The notes under the pieces: generated by a model
What the model was told of the DNA's origin: nothing
The model's input: only the letters and a program-made list of their open reading frames with translations
Database searches by the model: none
Part shown: piece by piece, positions 18,437-26,357 of the stretch
Numbering within the stretch: the stretch's first letter is position 1
Layout: every line of letters starts with the position of its first letter
From: Verrucomicrobiota bacterium
Lineage (GTDB): Bacteria > Verrucomicrobiota > Kiritimatiellia > CAJWTS01
Direction: 5' to 3'
NCBI GenBank assembly: GCA_027623315.1
Contig: JAQBYD010000009.1
Coordinates: 1-64,000 of the forward strand
DNA length: 64,000 nucleotides
Translations under genes and position numbers: made by a program

Positions 18437-18601
18437 AACGTTCATGACTCCGATCAAGATTGGACTCGCTTCATTAACGCCGTGCGATCGGGAGACCGGC
18501 CGCAGCCTGATATCGAGCGAGGTGCCGAGATTCAAGCCTGCCTGGATGCATGCATGCGCAGTGCAAATACTGATAAGTTCGTCAAAATAGGAGGAGTATG
18601 A
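18437..18601 (+). pseudogene. C-terminal remnant of a Gfo/Idh/MocA-family oxidoreductase
   Basis: A 54-codon open stretch reads WTRFINAVRSGDRPQPD, then IERGAEIQACLDAC and a short tail. This is the typical C-terminus of Gfo/Idh/MocA sugar-type dehydrogenases. A stop lies just upstream at 18434 and no Rossmann domain precedes it in any frame, so only the tail remains. Its stop codon overlaps the ribosome-binding region of ridA, so ridA probably once followed this gene. The rest of 18278-18436 shows nothing I recognise. Confidence 0.6.
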
Positions 18602-18602
18602 G

Positions 18603-18977
18603 ATGATCGAAGTCGTGACAAATCCAAACGCCGCTAAGCCGGCGGGGGCTTACTCTCCCGCGCTGAAGTTCGGAGGCTTTGTGATGGTCTCGGGCCAGGG
18701 GCCGTTGTCGCCGGACGGCGAAATCCTTTCCGGGACAATTGAGGAGGAAACCCGCAAGACGCTCGAGAACGTGAAGGTATTGTTGGATGCTGCGGGAGCG
18801 CGCCTCGACCAGGTTGTCAAATGTAACTGCTACCTTGCGAAGATCGACGACTTCGCGGCATTCAACGGCGTCTATAAGGAGTTCTTCGGCGACGGACCGT
18901 ATCCATGCCGAACCACGGTTGAAGCCGGATTACTGGGCATCAAGGTCGAAATCGACGCCATGGCGTACGTCGCGTAA
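18603..18977 (+). CDS. ridA: RidA family reactive-intermediate deaminase
   Basis: A 124-residue YjgF/YER057c/UK114 protein that hydrolyses reactive enamines/imines released by PLP enzymes and amino acid oxidases. Visible marks are AYSPALKFGGFVMVSGQGPL, the family's VDQ-like stretch, and the catalytic arginine in PYPCRTTVEAG near residue 105. A strong GGAGGAG site precedes the ATG. It overlaps the ribosome-binding region of the following lipoprotein gene and is probably co-transcribed with it. It forms trimers in characterised members. The preceding oxidoreductase is only a fragment. Confidence 0.92.
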   Translation: MIEVVTNPNAAKPAGAYSPALKFGGFVMVSGQGPLSPDGEILSGTIEEETRKTLENVKVLLDAAGARLDQVVKCNCYLAKIDDFAAFNGVYKEFFGDGPYPCRTTVEAGLLGIKVEIDAMAYVA

Positions 18978-18993
18978 GGAGGAGATCATCAGC

Positions 18994-19788
18994 ATGCGCT
19001 CTGCTTCCGTTGTCGGTGTGGCCATGCTCATGTTGTGTGCGGGTTGCGGAAAGAAGGAAGTTCCGCCAGCAAGAACGACCGCCCAGAACCCCGTCGCGAC
19101 GACGTCGCGACCGGCTGCAAGCGGACCGAGGACCGGTACCGCACGCGTAACGGGCAAGGTCATTTTCAAGGGCCGTCCGAGGCCCGCGAAGAAGATTGAT
19201 ATGAGCGCGGACGCGCACTGCGTAGTCCTGTCGGATGCGGTCAGGGTTGATGAGAAATTCATTTATGCGGCAGGAGAAGCAGAAGGTACGCTGACGATCG
19301 GTAATGTCTTCGTGTGGATCAAGGAGGGTCTCCCAGCCGGGCCCTATGCGGTGCCGGAAGAGTCGGTCATCCTTGATCAGAGGGGTTGTCGCTACGTGCC
19401 GCGCGTGTTGGGGATCATGGTCGGGCAGAAACTGCAGATCGTGAACTCAGACCCGACGATGCACAATGTACACTCGCTCGCGAAGAACGGCCGACAGTTC
19501 AATAACGGAATGGCCAAAGGATCACCGCCGCTGGTCAAGACGTTCCAGAATCCGGAAGTACTGCTCAAGATCAAGTGCGATGCCCATCCGTGGATGAGTG
19601 GATACGCCGGCGTGGTGGAGCACCCGTTCTTCGCCGTGACCGGGGCCGATGGGGGCTTCGCGCTGGAGAATCTTCCGGCGGGAACCTACGAGGTCGCCGC
19701 CATGCACGAGTTGCTCAACGGTTCCGTGCGGACCGTGACGGTCGGGGACGGCGAGAGCGTCGAGATCGAAGTCGTGCTCACGAAGTAG
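18994..19788 (+). CDS. cupredoxin-like lipoprotein with C-terminal carboxypeptidase-regulatory-like domain
   Basis: A 264-residue exported protein with a short hydrophobic signal ending in LCAGC (probable lipid Cys18). The central part has a type-1 copper pattern: MHNVHS supplies a His, and KCDAHPWM supplies Cys, His and Met in the order of blue copper proteins. The C-terminal 60 residues (GGFALENLPAGTYEVAAMH) are a carboxypeptidase-regulatory-like beta domain. AAGGAGGAG precedes the ATG at 18994. The track start at 18787 lies inside ridA and is not used. It is probably an outer- or inner-membrane-anchored electron carrier or copper-binding protein in the periplasm. No redox partner gene is adjacent. 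Confidence 0.78.
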   Translation: MRSASVVGVAMLMLCAGCGKKEVPPARTTAQNPVATTSRPAASGPRTGTARVTGKVIFKGRPRPAKKIDMSADAHCVVLSDAVRVDEKFIYAAGEAEGTLTIGNVFVWIKEGLPAGPYAVPEESVILDQRGCRYVPRVLGIMVGQKLQIVNSDPTMHNVHSLAKNGRQFNNGMAKGSPPLVKTFQNPEVLLKIKCDAHPWMSGYAGVVEHPFFAVTGADGGFALENLPAGTYEVAAMHELLNGSVRTVTVGDGESVEIEVVLTK

Positions 19789-20044
19789 TGCGGCGTCCCT
19801 TCGGTTGTCAGGCCGTCGGCATTACGATGTCAGTCACTTGTGGCCGCGGCCGTCTTTTCGGCCGATCCATCTGTCCTCGCGATTGAGAATACGTCCACTC
19901 GAATCCCTGATTTCGGTCTCGTTGTGGTGGCTTGGCACGCCCAATGCTAAACAACAATGTAGCCCTCGCTGCACACGGTAGTTTGTGGAGGATGGGTCGG
20001 AAGCATTGGAAGTTCGTAAACGCTGCAGGACAGGAAGGTAAACC
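19789..20044. other. gene-free gap
   Basis: No gene, clear promoter or terminator was recognised between the lipoprotein gene and the CheY-like gene. It is not part of either coding frame. Confidence 0.4.
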
Positions 20045-20422
20045 GTGGAAAAGACAATATTACTCGTAGACGATGAACCCGCCATACTCAGTATCTTAAG
20101 CCGGATGCTTGAGCGCTTCGGATTCGACACGCTCTATACGTCGGATGGATCAGAGGCACTTCAAATCATGGAACGTGAGGAGATTCATGTTGTCATGGTT
20201 GATCTCAGAATGCCGGGGATGGACGGTGTTACACTATGCCGTGAGCTCAAGACGCAACATCCCGCGGTTTGTGTATTCGCGCTCAGTGCCTTCGTCGATG
20301 CCTACACCGAGGCTGAACTGTTGGAAGCAGGCTTCGCAGGCTGGCTCGGCAAGCCCTTCGACATGAACGCCATTGCCGCTATCTGTGGCCGGGCGTTCTC
20401 CATGCTCGAGTCCCCTGCTTAG
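20045..20422 (+). CDS. single-domain CheY-like response regulator
   Basis: A 125-residue receiver domain without an output domain. The acidic pair Asp9-Asp10, phospho-acceptor Asp53 (MVDLRMPGMDG) and the conserved Lys in GKPF are all present. Such proteins act by phosphorylation-dependent binding to partners. No kinase or chemotaxis gene is adjacent. The stop codon lies within the TTAG end of a dispersed foldback element, so the C-terminus may have been set by that insertion. Target unknown. Confidence 0.85.
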   Translation: MEKTILLVDDEPAILSILSRMLERFGFDTLYTSDGSEALQIMEREEIHVVMVDLRMPGMDGVTLCRELKTQHPAVCVFALSAFVDAYTEAELLEAGFAGWLGKPFDMNAIAAICGRAFSMLESPA

Positions 20423-20505
20423 CCCGGACATCACACACTGTTTCGATCAAGCCTGACGGAGCTATCTGTGTTCGTAGTAGGAAAAGTGTGAGATATCCGG
20501 GTTAG
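20419..20505. mobile_element. MITE-like foldback element, short copy
   Basis: About 87 bp with inverted ends (TTAGCCCGGACATC and GATATCCGGGTTAG). Its right 67 bp match the reverse complement of the left arm of the element at 51360-51541 at all but two positions, so the two are copies of one family. The copy overlaps the stop codon of the CheY-like gene. Confidence 0.7.
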
Positions 20506-20585
20506 GGCCACCGCGTCTTACGTCGAGATCGGCTGCTTTTCTGGCGACTTGATTTTTTGACAGGGACTCCGCATAGTCCGTTTCT

Positions 20586-21389
20586 GTGATCAGAAAGCGG
20601 TATCTAGTTCTGTGCGGTCGAATCCGGGTTCTGCGGATCGCGCTGACGGCGGCGGGCGTTCTCCTGTGCGTGACGACAGGCGCCAACGTCGCCTGGTCTG
20701 CCGACGAATCTGTACATGCTGAAGATACGGCTGAATTCGATGCTTTCGGAGACGAATTCGGTCGTGACGCCCATGACGGCGGGGGCAGGGCCCGCGATCC
20801 GTTGCAGGGCTACAATCGCCTTATGCACGGATTTAACCATACGACATATCGGTGGGTTTTCCGTCCCGTCGCGAGGGGATATCGGAAGGTTGTGCCCCGC
20901 CAGGCCCGCGTTGCGCTCGGCCGCGCATTCGGGAACCTCGGGTTTCCGGTTCGTTTCGTGAACTCTGTCCTCCAGTTCAAAATCAAGAAGTCCGGCATCG
21001 AGGCCGGGCGCTTCCTGATCAATACGACGGTGGGCGTGGTCGGGTTGTTTGATCCGGCGGACCAATGGTTCGATTGGCGGGCCAGCCCCGAAGACTTTGG
21101 GCAGACGCTGGGCTACTACGGGTTGGGCGGTGGCTTTCCGATCGTCTTGCCGCTGCTTGGCCACAATAATATGCGCGATACGGTCTCGCTCTTACCCGAT
21201 TGGATGCTCAACCCGGTACCGTATTTCGCCAATTCGGACGCCACGCTGGCGATCACGGTGGGGGACTCGGTGAACGCCTTCTCATTAACCGATGATATCT
21301 ATTTTAAGCTCCACGATGAGGCGCTCGACCCCTACATTTTCTTTCGCGATGCGTACAAACAGAATCGGAATAACCTGATTGCAGAATAG
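20586..21389 (+). CDS. mlaA: MlaA (VacJ) family lipid transport protein
   Basis: Outer-membrane component of the phospholipid-trafficking system. The 267-residue product has an N-terminal hydrophobic export signal (LRIALTAAGVLLCVTTGANVAWSA) and the family hallmark DPLQGYNRLMHGFN near residue 72, followed by conserved NLGFPVRFVNSVLQ, GLFDPADQ and LPLLGHNNMRDTVS. The signal lacks an obvious lipobox cysteine, so it may not be a lipoprotein as in E. coli. GTG is the start at 20586. It is followed at once by mlaC and an RND gene and likely forms an operon with them. Confidence 0.9.
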   Translation: MIRKRYLVLCGRIRVLRIALTAAGVLLCVTTGANVAWSADESVHAEDTAEFDAFGDEFGRDAHDGGGRARDPLQGYNRLMHGFNHTTYRWVFRPVARGYRKVVPRQARVALGRAFGNLGFPVRFVNSVLQFKIKKSGIEAGRFLINTTVGVVGLFDPADQWFDWRASPEDFGQTLGYYGLGGGFPIVLPLLGHNNMRDTVSLLPDWMLNPVPYFANSDATLAITVGDSVNAFSLTDDIYFKLHDEALDPYIFFRDAYKQNRNNLIAE

Positions 21390-21393
21390 GCTT

Positions 21394-22008
21394 ATGAAAA
21401 TAGATAGAATCATTGTTCTTGCAGCGCTGATGGCGATCTCCACCGCCGCGGCGGACGAGGCCACGAACGTGCAGGGCTTTGTCCGGGATGCGGTAGGGGG
21501 CGTGCTGACGGTGCTCAATGACCCGGAACTCGAACGAATCGAGAAAGAGAAGACGCTCACCGCGGCGGCGCGGAGCATGTTCGACATTCCCTTGATGTCC
21601 AAACTGATCCTGGGGCGGGAGCACTGGCCCAAGCTCTCGGAAGCGCAGCGCAAGGAGTATTCGTCCCTCCTCGAGGAACAGGTTCTCTCGACCTTCTACG
21701 ATAAGCTGGATCTCCTGGCCGGTACGCGGGCGATCTATGCGGATGCGGTGCAGGCGGAGAACGGGCGATACAGCGTCAGCTCCGAGGTCGTCTTCCAGGG
21801 GGAGCGTTACAAAATGTGCTATAAGGTCTATTCCAAAGCCGAGGCGCTGCGCATCTACGATATCGAGATCGAGGGGATTAGCCTGATCCGATCATACGGC
21901 ACCCAGTACAAAGACTTCCTTCGCCATGCGTCGATCGACGACCTGCTCTCGAAGCTGCGCGAAAAAGGCCTCGGTGAACCTGAGGATCTGCAAGCCGTAG
22001 AGCGGTGA
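21394..22008 (+). CDS. mlaC: MlaC family periplasmic lipid-binding protein
   Basis: A 204-residue exported protein with a short signal (IIVLAALMAISTAAA) and the MlaC/Ttg2D fold: FDIPLMSKLILGREHWPKLS, the Tyr/Phe-rich FYDKLDLLAG and the C-terminal DIEIEGISLIRSYGTQYKDF. Such proteins carry phospholipids (or hopanoids, as in HpnM) across the periplasm. ATG 21394 is preferred over the TTG at 21379 in the track. The stop overlaps the start of the RND gene (GTGA), which indicates translational coupling. Confidence 0.88.
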   Translation: MKIDRIIVLAALMAISTAAADEATNVQGFVRDAVGGVLTVLNDPELERIEKEKTLTAAARSMFDIPLMSKLILGREHWPKLSEAQRKEYSSLLEEQVLSTFYDKLDLLAGTRAIYADAVQAENGRYSVSSEVVFQGERYKMCYKVYSKAEALRIYDIEIEGISLIRSYGTQYKDFLRHASIDDLLSKLREKGLGEPEDLQAVER

Positions 22009-24479
22009 ATCTTTACACCAGACTCATCCTGACGCGGCCGGCCTTCGCGCTCGCGGCGATCCTTGCCGTTCTGTGCATCTCCGGGCTTTGGATCAAGGAC
22101 TTCCGCCTCGACGCCTCGAGCGATTCCCTGATCCTCGAGCACGACGCTGACCTCCGCTACTTTCGAAGCGTTGCCGAGCGATACGCGTCGCGTGAGTTCG
22201 TCGTGGTGCTGTACCGTCCACACGAGTCGCTCTTTAGCGAGCATTCACTCGCCCGTTTGAAGCAATTGCGTGATGATCTGCGCAAGCTGCCGAACGTTGA
22301 GTCCGTGGTCTCGTTGCTGGATGTCCCCTTGCTCAAGAATCCCCCGGGGCCCCTGACCGATCTGGGCGTCAATATTAAGACGCTCGAATCTCCGCAGGCG
22401 GATCTGCAGATGGCCGTGGCCGAGTTCGGCGAGAGCCCGCTCTACCAGGACCTGCTCGTCAGCGCCGACCTGAAGTCGGCTGCCCTGCAGGTGAACTTTC
22501 CGTTCGACCCCGTGGGTACCGCACTGGTGACGCGGCGGGCGGACCTGATTGATCAACGGCGCGAGGCCGCGCTCACGGCTGAGGAGCAGGAGCAGTTGAA
22601 GCGTGTCGAGGCCGAATACCGGGTGCACAAGGACCGTTTGCACGCCGCGCAACACGCGATGATCCAGGCGATTCGCGGCGTCCTGGACGATTATCGCGGC
22701 GACGCGGGCGTGTTTCTTGGCGGCGTGCCCATGATCGCCGACGACATGATTTCGTTCGTGAAGTCCGATATTCGCGTATTCGGGATTGGGATGTTTTGCT
22801 TTCTGATTGTGACACTGGGGATCATTTTTCGTCGGGTGCGTTGGATTGTCCTGCCGATGCTCTGCTGCGCGGCCTCGGTCATCGCCATGATCGGGCTGCT
22901 CGGACTGCTTCAGTGGGACGTGACGGTTGTGTCGTCCAACTTCATCTCGCTTCAGCTCATCTTTACCATGGCACTCGCGATCCACATCGTGGTCCGCTAT
23001 CGCGAGTTGCATCGAGCTCGACCGGACGCGTTAAACCTGGACCTGGTTCGCGACGCGGTGCGTTTGACGTTTGTGCCGTGCCTCTATTCTGTACTCACGA
23101 CCATGGCGGGTTTCTGCTCGCTGGTCGTCTGCGATATCCTGCCGGTGGTAAACTTCGGGTGGATGATGATCCTGGGGCTGGGCGTGTCGCTGACCCTGAC
23201 CTTCCTCCTGCTGCCGGCGGTTCTCGCGCTGCTGCCCAAACTTCCGGCGTCGGACCGCTCCGATCCCGGGGCGCCGCTGACGGCGTTCTTTGCGCGCCTC
23301 ACCGAGCGTCGCGGGCCGCTGATCGTGGGGTTGGGCATTGCGGTGGTCGCCGCGACGGCCGCAGGAATCGCGCGCCTGGAGGTCGAGAACAGCTTCATCA
23401 ACTACTTCAAGCCCTCCACCGAGATCTATCGTGGGATGCGGTTCCTGGACGAGAATTTCGGAGGGACGACGCCGCTTGAGATCCTGATAGATTTTGAATC
23501 CGAAGACTCCCCGCCGCAGGTTGTCGTGTCTTCAGAGGATGCCGATTCGGAATTCGAGATGTTTGATGAATTTGAGGCCCAACCGGATGACGCAGGAGTC
23601 TACTGGTTCACGCAGACGCGCCTCGATCGGATTACGAAGGTGCACGACTATCTCGATGGTCTCCCCGCGTTGGGGAAAGTCCTGTCGCTGGCGACCCTCA
23701 TGAAGTCGGTGGAGGATCTGAACGGGGGGCAGCCGCTCGACAACTTCACGATGGCGGTCTTGTTCGGGGCTGTGCCCGGGGCTTTCCAGGAGGCGATCAT
23801 CGATCCGTACGTCTCGGTCGAGAACAACCAGGCAAGGATCACGACACGGATTAAGGACTCCATGGCGTCGTTGCGACGCAACGCGCTGCTCGAGCAGATT
23901 CGTAGCGATCTCGTGAACAAACTCGGGTTCCAACCCGGCGAGGCGCGCCTGTCCGGAGTGATGGTGCTCTACAATAACATGCTGCAGAGCCTTTTCCGCT
24001 CCCAGGTCGAAACGGTGGGGATCACGGCCGGGGCGTTGCTCGTGATGTTTTTGTTGCTGTTCCGATCGCTCAAAATCGCGCTGATTGCGATGCTGCCCAA
24101 CCTGGTTGCCGCTATGTCGGTGCTCGGCGTGATGGGCCTGGCCGGGCTTCCGCTGGACATGATGACCATCACCATCGTAGCGATCAGTCTCGGGATTGCC
24201 GTGGACAATACGATCCACTACCTGCATCGCTTCCGGCGGGAAGTGGCGCAGAGCGGAGATTACCTGGCGGCGATGCACCGCAGTCATGGGAGCATCGGGT
24301 ATGCCATGAGTTATACCTCGTTGACCATCACGGCGGGGTTCTCGATCTTCGCATTTTCGAACTTCATTCCCACCGTGCTCTTCGGTCTCCTGACCGCTCT
24401 GGCGATGCTGGTTGCACTCGCCGCCGCGCTCAGTCTCCTGCCGCGACTCCTCATCATTTTCAGGCCGTTCGGGTCCTGA
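22005..24479 (+). CDS. RND/MMPL-family lipid exporter (HpnN-like)
   Basis: An 824-residue inner-membrane protein with the MMPL/RND layout of two halves, each a periplasmic domain and about six helices. The first half carries VSSNFISLQLIFTMALAIHI and the second MTITIVAISLGIAVDNTIHY. The start GTG overlaps the mlaC stop. The gene trio mlaA-mlaC-RND resembles the HpnM/HpnN hopanoid-transport pairing more than the classical MlaDEF ABC system, which is absent here. It probably powers movement of lipids between the membranes, with ion gradients as the energy source in the family. Confidence 0.85.
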   Translation: MNLYTRLILTRPAFALAAILAVLCISGLWIKDFRLDASSDSLILEHDADLRYFRSVAERYASREFVVVLYRPHESLFSEHSLARLKQLRDDLRKLPNVESVVSLLDVPLLKNPPGPLTDLGVNIKTLESPQADLQMAVAEFGESPLYQDLLVSADLKSAALQVNFPFDPVGTALVTRRADLIDQRREAALTAEEQEQLKRVEAEYRVHKDRLHAAQHAMIQAIRGVLDDYRGDAGVFLGGVPMIADDMISFVKSDIRVFGIGMFCFLIVTLGIIFRRVRWIVLPMLCCAASVIAMIGLLGLLQWDVTVVSSNFISLQLIFTMALAIHIVVRYRELHRARPDALNLDLVRDAVRLTFVPCLYSVLTTMAGFCSLVVCDILPVVNFGWMMILGLGVSLTLTFLLLPAVLALLPKLPASDRSDPGAPLTAFFARLTERRGPLIVGLGIAVVAATAAGIARLEVENSFINYFKPSTEIYRGMRFLDENFGGTTPLEILIDFESEDSPPQVVVSSEDADSEFEMFDEFEAQPDDAGVYWFTQTRLDRITKVHDYLDGLPALGKVLSLATLMKSVEDLNGGQPLDNFTMAVLFGAVPGAFQEAIIDPYVSVENNQARITTRIKDSMASLRRNALLEQIRSDLVNKLGFQPGEARLSGVMVLYNNMLQSLFRSQVETVGITAGALLVMFLLLFRSLKIALIAMLPNLVAAMSVLGVMGLAGLPLDMMTITIVAISLGIAVDNTIHYLHRFRREVAQSGDYLAAMHRSHGSIGYAMSYTSLTITAGFSIFAFSNFIPTVLFGLLTALAMLVALAAALSLLPRLLIIFRPFGS

Positions 24480-24587
24480 AGGACGATCCGGCCGTGCGCA
24501 CGCCACTTGCGGACACATTGTAATTTGCTCGCGATCGCAGGGTAAAAAACATGTAACTGCAGCGCGGGATCGTGGTTACAATCTCCT

Positions 24588-24615
24588 TTGTTGGGGTGGC
24601 GGGGTCTGGTACACT
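24588..24615 (+). promoter_or_regulatory. putative promoter of the pseudopilin operon
   Basis: TTGTTG (24588-24593) and TACACT (24610-24615) are 16 bp apart, with a TG just before the -10. It lies about 30 bp upstream of the first pseudopilin gene. Confidence 0.45.
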
Positions 24616-24644
24616 TGTTGGACTAGAAAAACAGAGAGGTGCCT

Positions 24645-25235
24645 ATGAACCCGCACGCACACACCCATAAGCATAAACACGCGAATAGACGAGGATTTAC
24701 CCTGATCGAGATCCTCGCAGTTTTATTCATTATTGCGATTATGGCTGCAGCGATCTTTGCGCTGGTGCCCTTCACCAAGAAAGCCGTTGAGCGACAGCGC
24801 TGCCGCAAAGAGGTCGAGATCATCCGCATGGCCATCGAGGAGTATCACTCCACCTTCGGCGTGTATCCCCCGGCGATTGGCACGAAATACGAACATCACG
24901 ATAACGATCCGTTAATTACGCCCGACGACTATCACTACAAATCCGGCCTGGTCTGGCATCTGAATGTAGGACCTCGCAAGGAGAATTGGGCTCGCTACAA
25001 CGAGCAGATCCCGTACTCAGGCGGCAGTGCGTCGTATGACGAGTTGAAGGCTCCGGATGATTTCTCTCCGCAGATCAATCTCTTGTGGACGAATAAGGTT
25101 GTGGAGATAAAAGATCCGTGGTTTCAGCCGTACGAATATGAAGTCGGACCGGATTTCCAGTCCTATCGCCTGTGGTCCAAGGGTCCGCCGGGTGACCCGG
25201 ATGGCACAATCGGGTACAAGGATTTCGTGCAGTAG
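24645..25235 (+). CDS. type II secretion major-pseudopilin-like protein (GspG-like)
   Basis: A 196-residue prepilin with a His-rich leader (HAHTHKHKHANRR) cut before FTLIEIL: Gly at -1, Glu at +5, then a 20-residue hydrophobic helix. The rest is a soluble domain with YPPAIGTKYEHHDND, as in GspG-like proteins. ATG 24645 is chosen, with AGAGAGG a few bases upstream. It is the first of six pseudopilin/GspK-like genes. It is about 50 residues longer than most GspG, so the major/minor role is not certain. It would be processed by a prepilin peptidase encoded elsewhere. Confidence 0.82.
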   Translation: MNPHAHTHKHKHANRRGFTLIEILAVLFIIAIMAAAIFALVPFTKKAVERQRCRKEVEIIRMAIEEYHSTFGVYPPAIGTKYEHHDNDPLITPDDYHYKSGLVWHLNVGPRKENWARYNEQIPYSGGSASYDELKAPDDFSPQINLLWTNKVVEIKDPWFQPYEYEVGPDFQSYRLWSKGPPGDPDGTIGYKDFVQ

Positions 25236-25260
25236 ACTTGCAGATGGAGTAGACGACGAC

Positions 25261-25794
25261 ATGATCAACACACGATTCAGACCCTGGTTCCGCCGACAAC
25301 GCGCCTTCACGCTGGTGGAGATGCTGGTGGTGGCGGCGCTGATCCTGATTCTCGGCGCGCTGCTGTTCCCCGCCATCCAGAGAGCGATCCAGCAGGCACG
25401 CAGGCATAGGGCGCGCACGGAGGTCAACCAGATCGCGACGGCGTGGCGTCAATTCAAGAACGAGTACGCCACTTTTCCGTCCGGAATCACGGAGATGGAT
25501 GCGAACGCTCTAAGTATTCTGCGTGGCGTCAATGATGTCGGGGGACAGTATAAGCGCAAGCTGCTTCTCCTCGAGAACGCACCCGGCAGCGGCGAGTGGT
25601 TCGATCCGTGGGGACTGCACTACTTCGTGGAACTCGATCTGGACTATGACAATGTGATCGACCTCGATAAGGGGGACGGAAAGACCAACACCGTCTACGG
25701 CGGCGTGGCGGTTTGGTCGAAAGGGCGTGATAACGGTCTCGACGACACCACCGACGATCCCGCCGATGATATCAATAACTGGAAACAGAAATAG
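25261..25794 (+). CDS. pseudopilin with alanine at the cleavage site
   Basis: A 177-residue prepilin-like protein. The leader RPWFRRQRA precedes FTLVEMLVVAALILILGAL; the residue before cleavage is Ala rather than the usual Gly, which prepilin peptidases tolerate. The soluble domain (NQIATAWRQFKNEYATFP) resembles GspG-type pseudopilins with a DPWG motif (EWFDPWGLHYFVELD). The C-terminus is rich in Asp (LDDTTDDPADD), reminiscent of calcium-binding loops. ATG 25261 is used; the track ORF starts inside the previous gene. Its stop overlaps a possible start of the next gene. Confidence 0.8.
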   Translation: MINTRFRPWFRRQRAFTLVEMLVVAALILILGALLFPAIQRAIQQARRHRARTEVNQIATAWRQFKNEYATFPSGITEMDANALSILRGVNDVGGQYKRKLLLLENAPGSGEWFDPWGLHYFVELDLDYDNVIDLDKGDGKTNTVYGGVAVWSKGRDNGLDDTTDDPADDINNWKQK

Positions 25795-25834
25795 TGCCAT
25801 TGACGAACCATGAATTGCGACAGCACGGTTCGGG

Positions 25835-25919
25835 CAAAGTAGAAGCGGCGTCCCGCCGCTTTGCCTTGCGGGACACCTGCGCTGTCGCAGAAAGCGGCGT
25901 CCCGCCGCTTCTACTTTTG
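25835..25919. repeat. AAGCGGCGTCCCGCCGCTT paired inverted repeat
   Basis: Two copies of the self-complementary unit AAGCGGCGTCCCGCCGCTT (about 25843-25861 and 25892-25910) are flanked by AAAGTAGAAGCGGCG and its reverse complement, so the whole 85 bp can fold. It lies just before the next pseudopilin gene and is read in frame in the ORF-track version of that gene. Confidence 0.75.
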
Positions 25920-26357
25920 AAAGAGCCCCTGAGCCGAAGGCGCACCATGGCCTTCACCCTGATCGAGTTGCTGGTGGTCATCGCGATAATCCTGCTTCTC
26001 ATCGGATTGGCTGTTCCCGCGGTGAACAGCATCAAGGAGGAGGCCAAGCGCAAGCATACCCGTGCGCTCGTGGCTACAGTGGCCACGACTTTTGAGACGT
26101 ATTATTCGGAATACGATCGCTGGCCGGGCCAGGCGGTCTCTGGAATTTTCTCGTTCTCAGATCCGATGTCCGGTCGCCAATGGACCAACAGTTCGCAGGT
26201 CTCCTGGGTCATGGGAAATCTGCTTCCAACCGCCCAGAAGAACTACAAGAAGGAAGCATACTGGGTAGACGACCGTCTGGTTACGGACGCATTCGGGGAC
26301 GTGATTCACATCACCATTACGAACGACAGGGTCTATGTCACATCCGTCAATCTATAA
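25917..26357 (+). CDS. pseudopilin with repeat-bordered leader
   Basis: A prepilin-like protein with leader KEPLSRRRTMA followed by FTLIELLVVIAIILLLIGLAV. The ORF track uses GTG 25794, which would give a 52-residue leader encoded by an intergenic repeat. A TTG at 25917, just after the repeat, gives a normal 12-residue basic leader and is preferred; an ATG at 25947 would leave only two residues. The soluble domain (TTFETYYSEYDRWPGQAV) resembles the GspG-type pilin core. Ala precedes the cleavage site here too. Start choice is uncertain; the coding frame itself is secure. Confidence 0.72.
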   Translation: MKEPLSRRRTMAFTLIELLVVIAIILLLIGLAVPAVNSIKEEAKRKHTRALVATVATTFETYYSEYDRWPGQAVSGIFSFSDPMSGRQWTNSSQVSWVMGNLLPTAQKNYKKEAYWVDDRLVTDAFGDVIHITITNDRVYVTSVNL

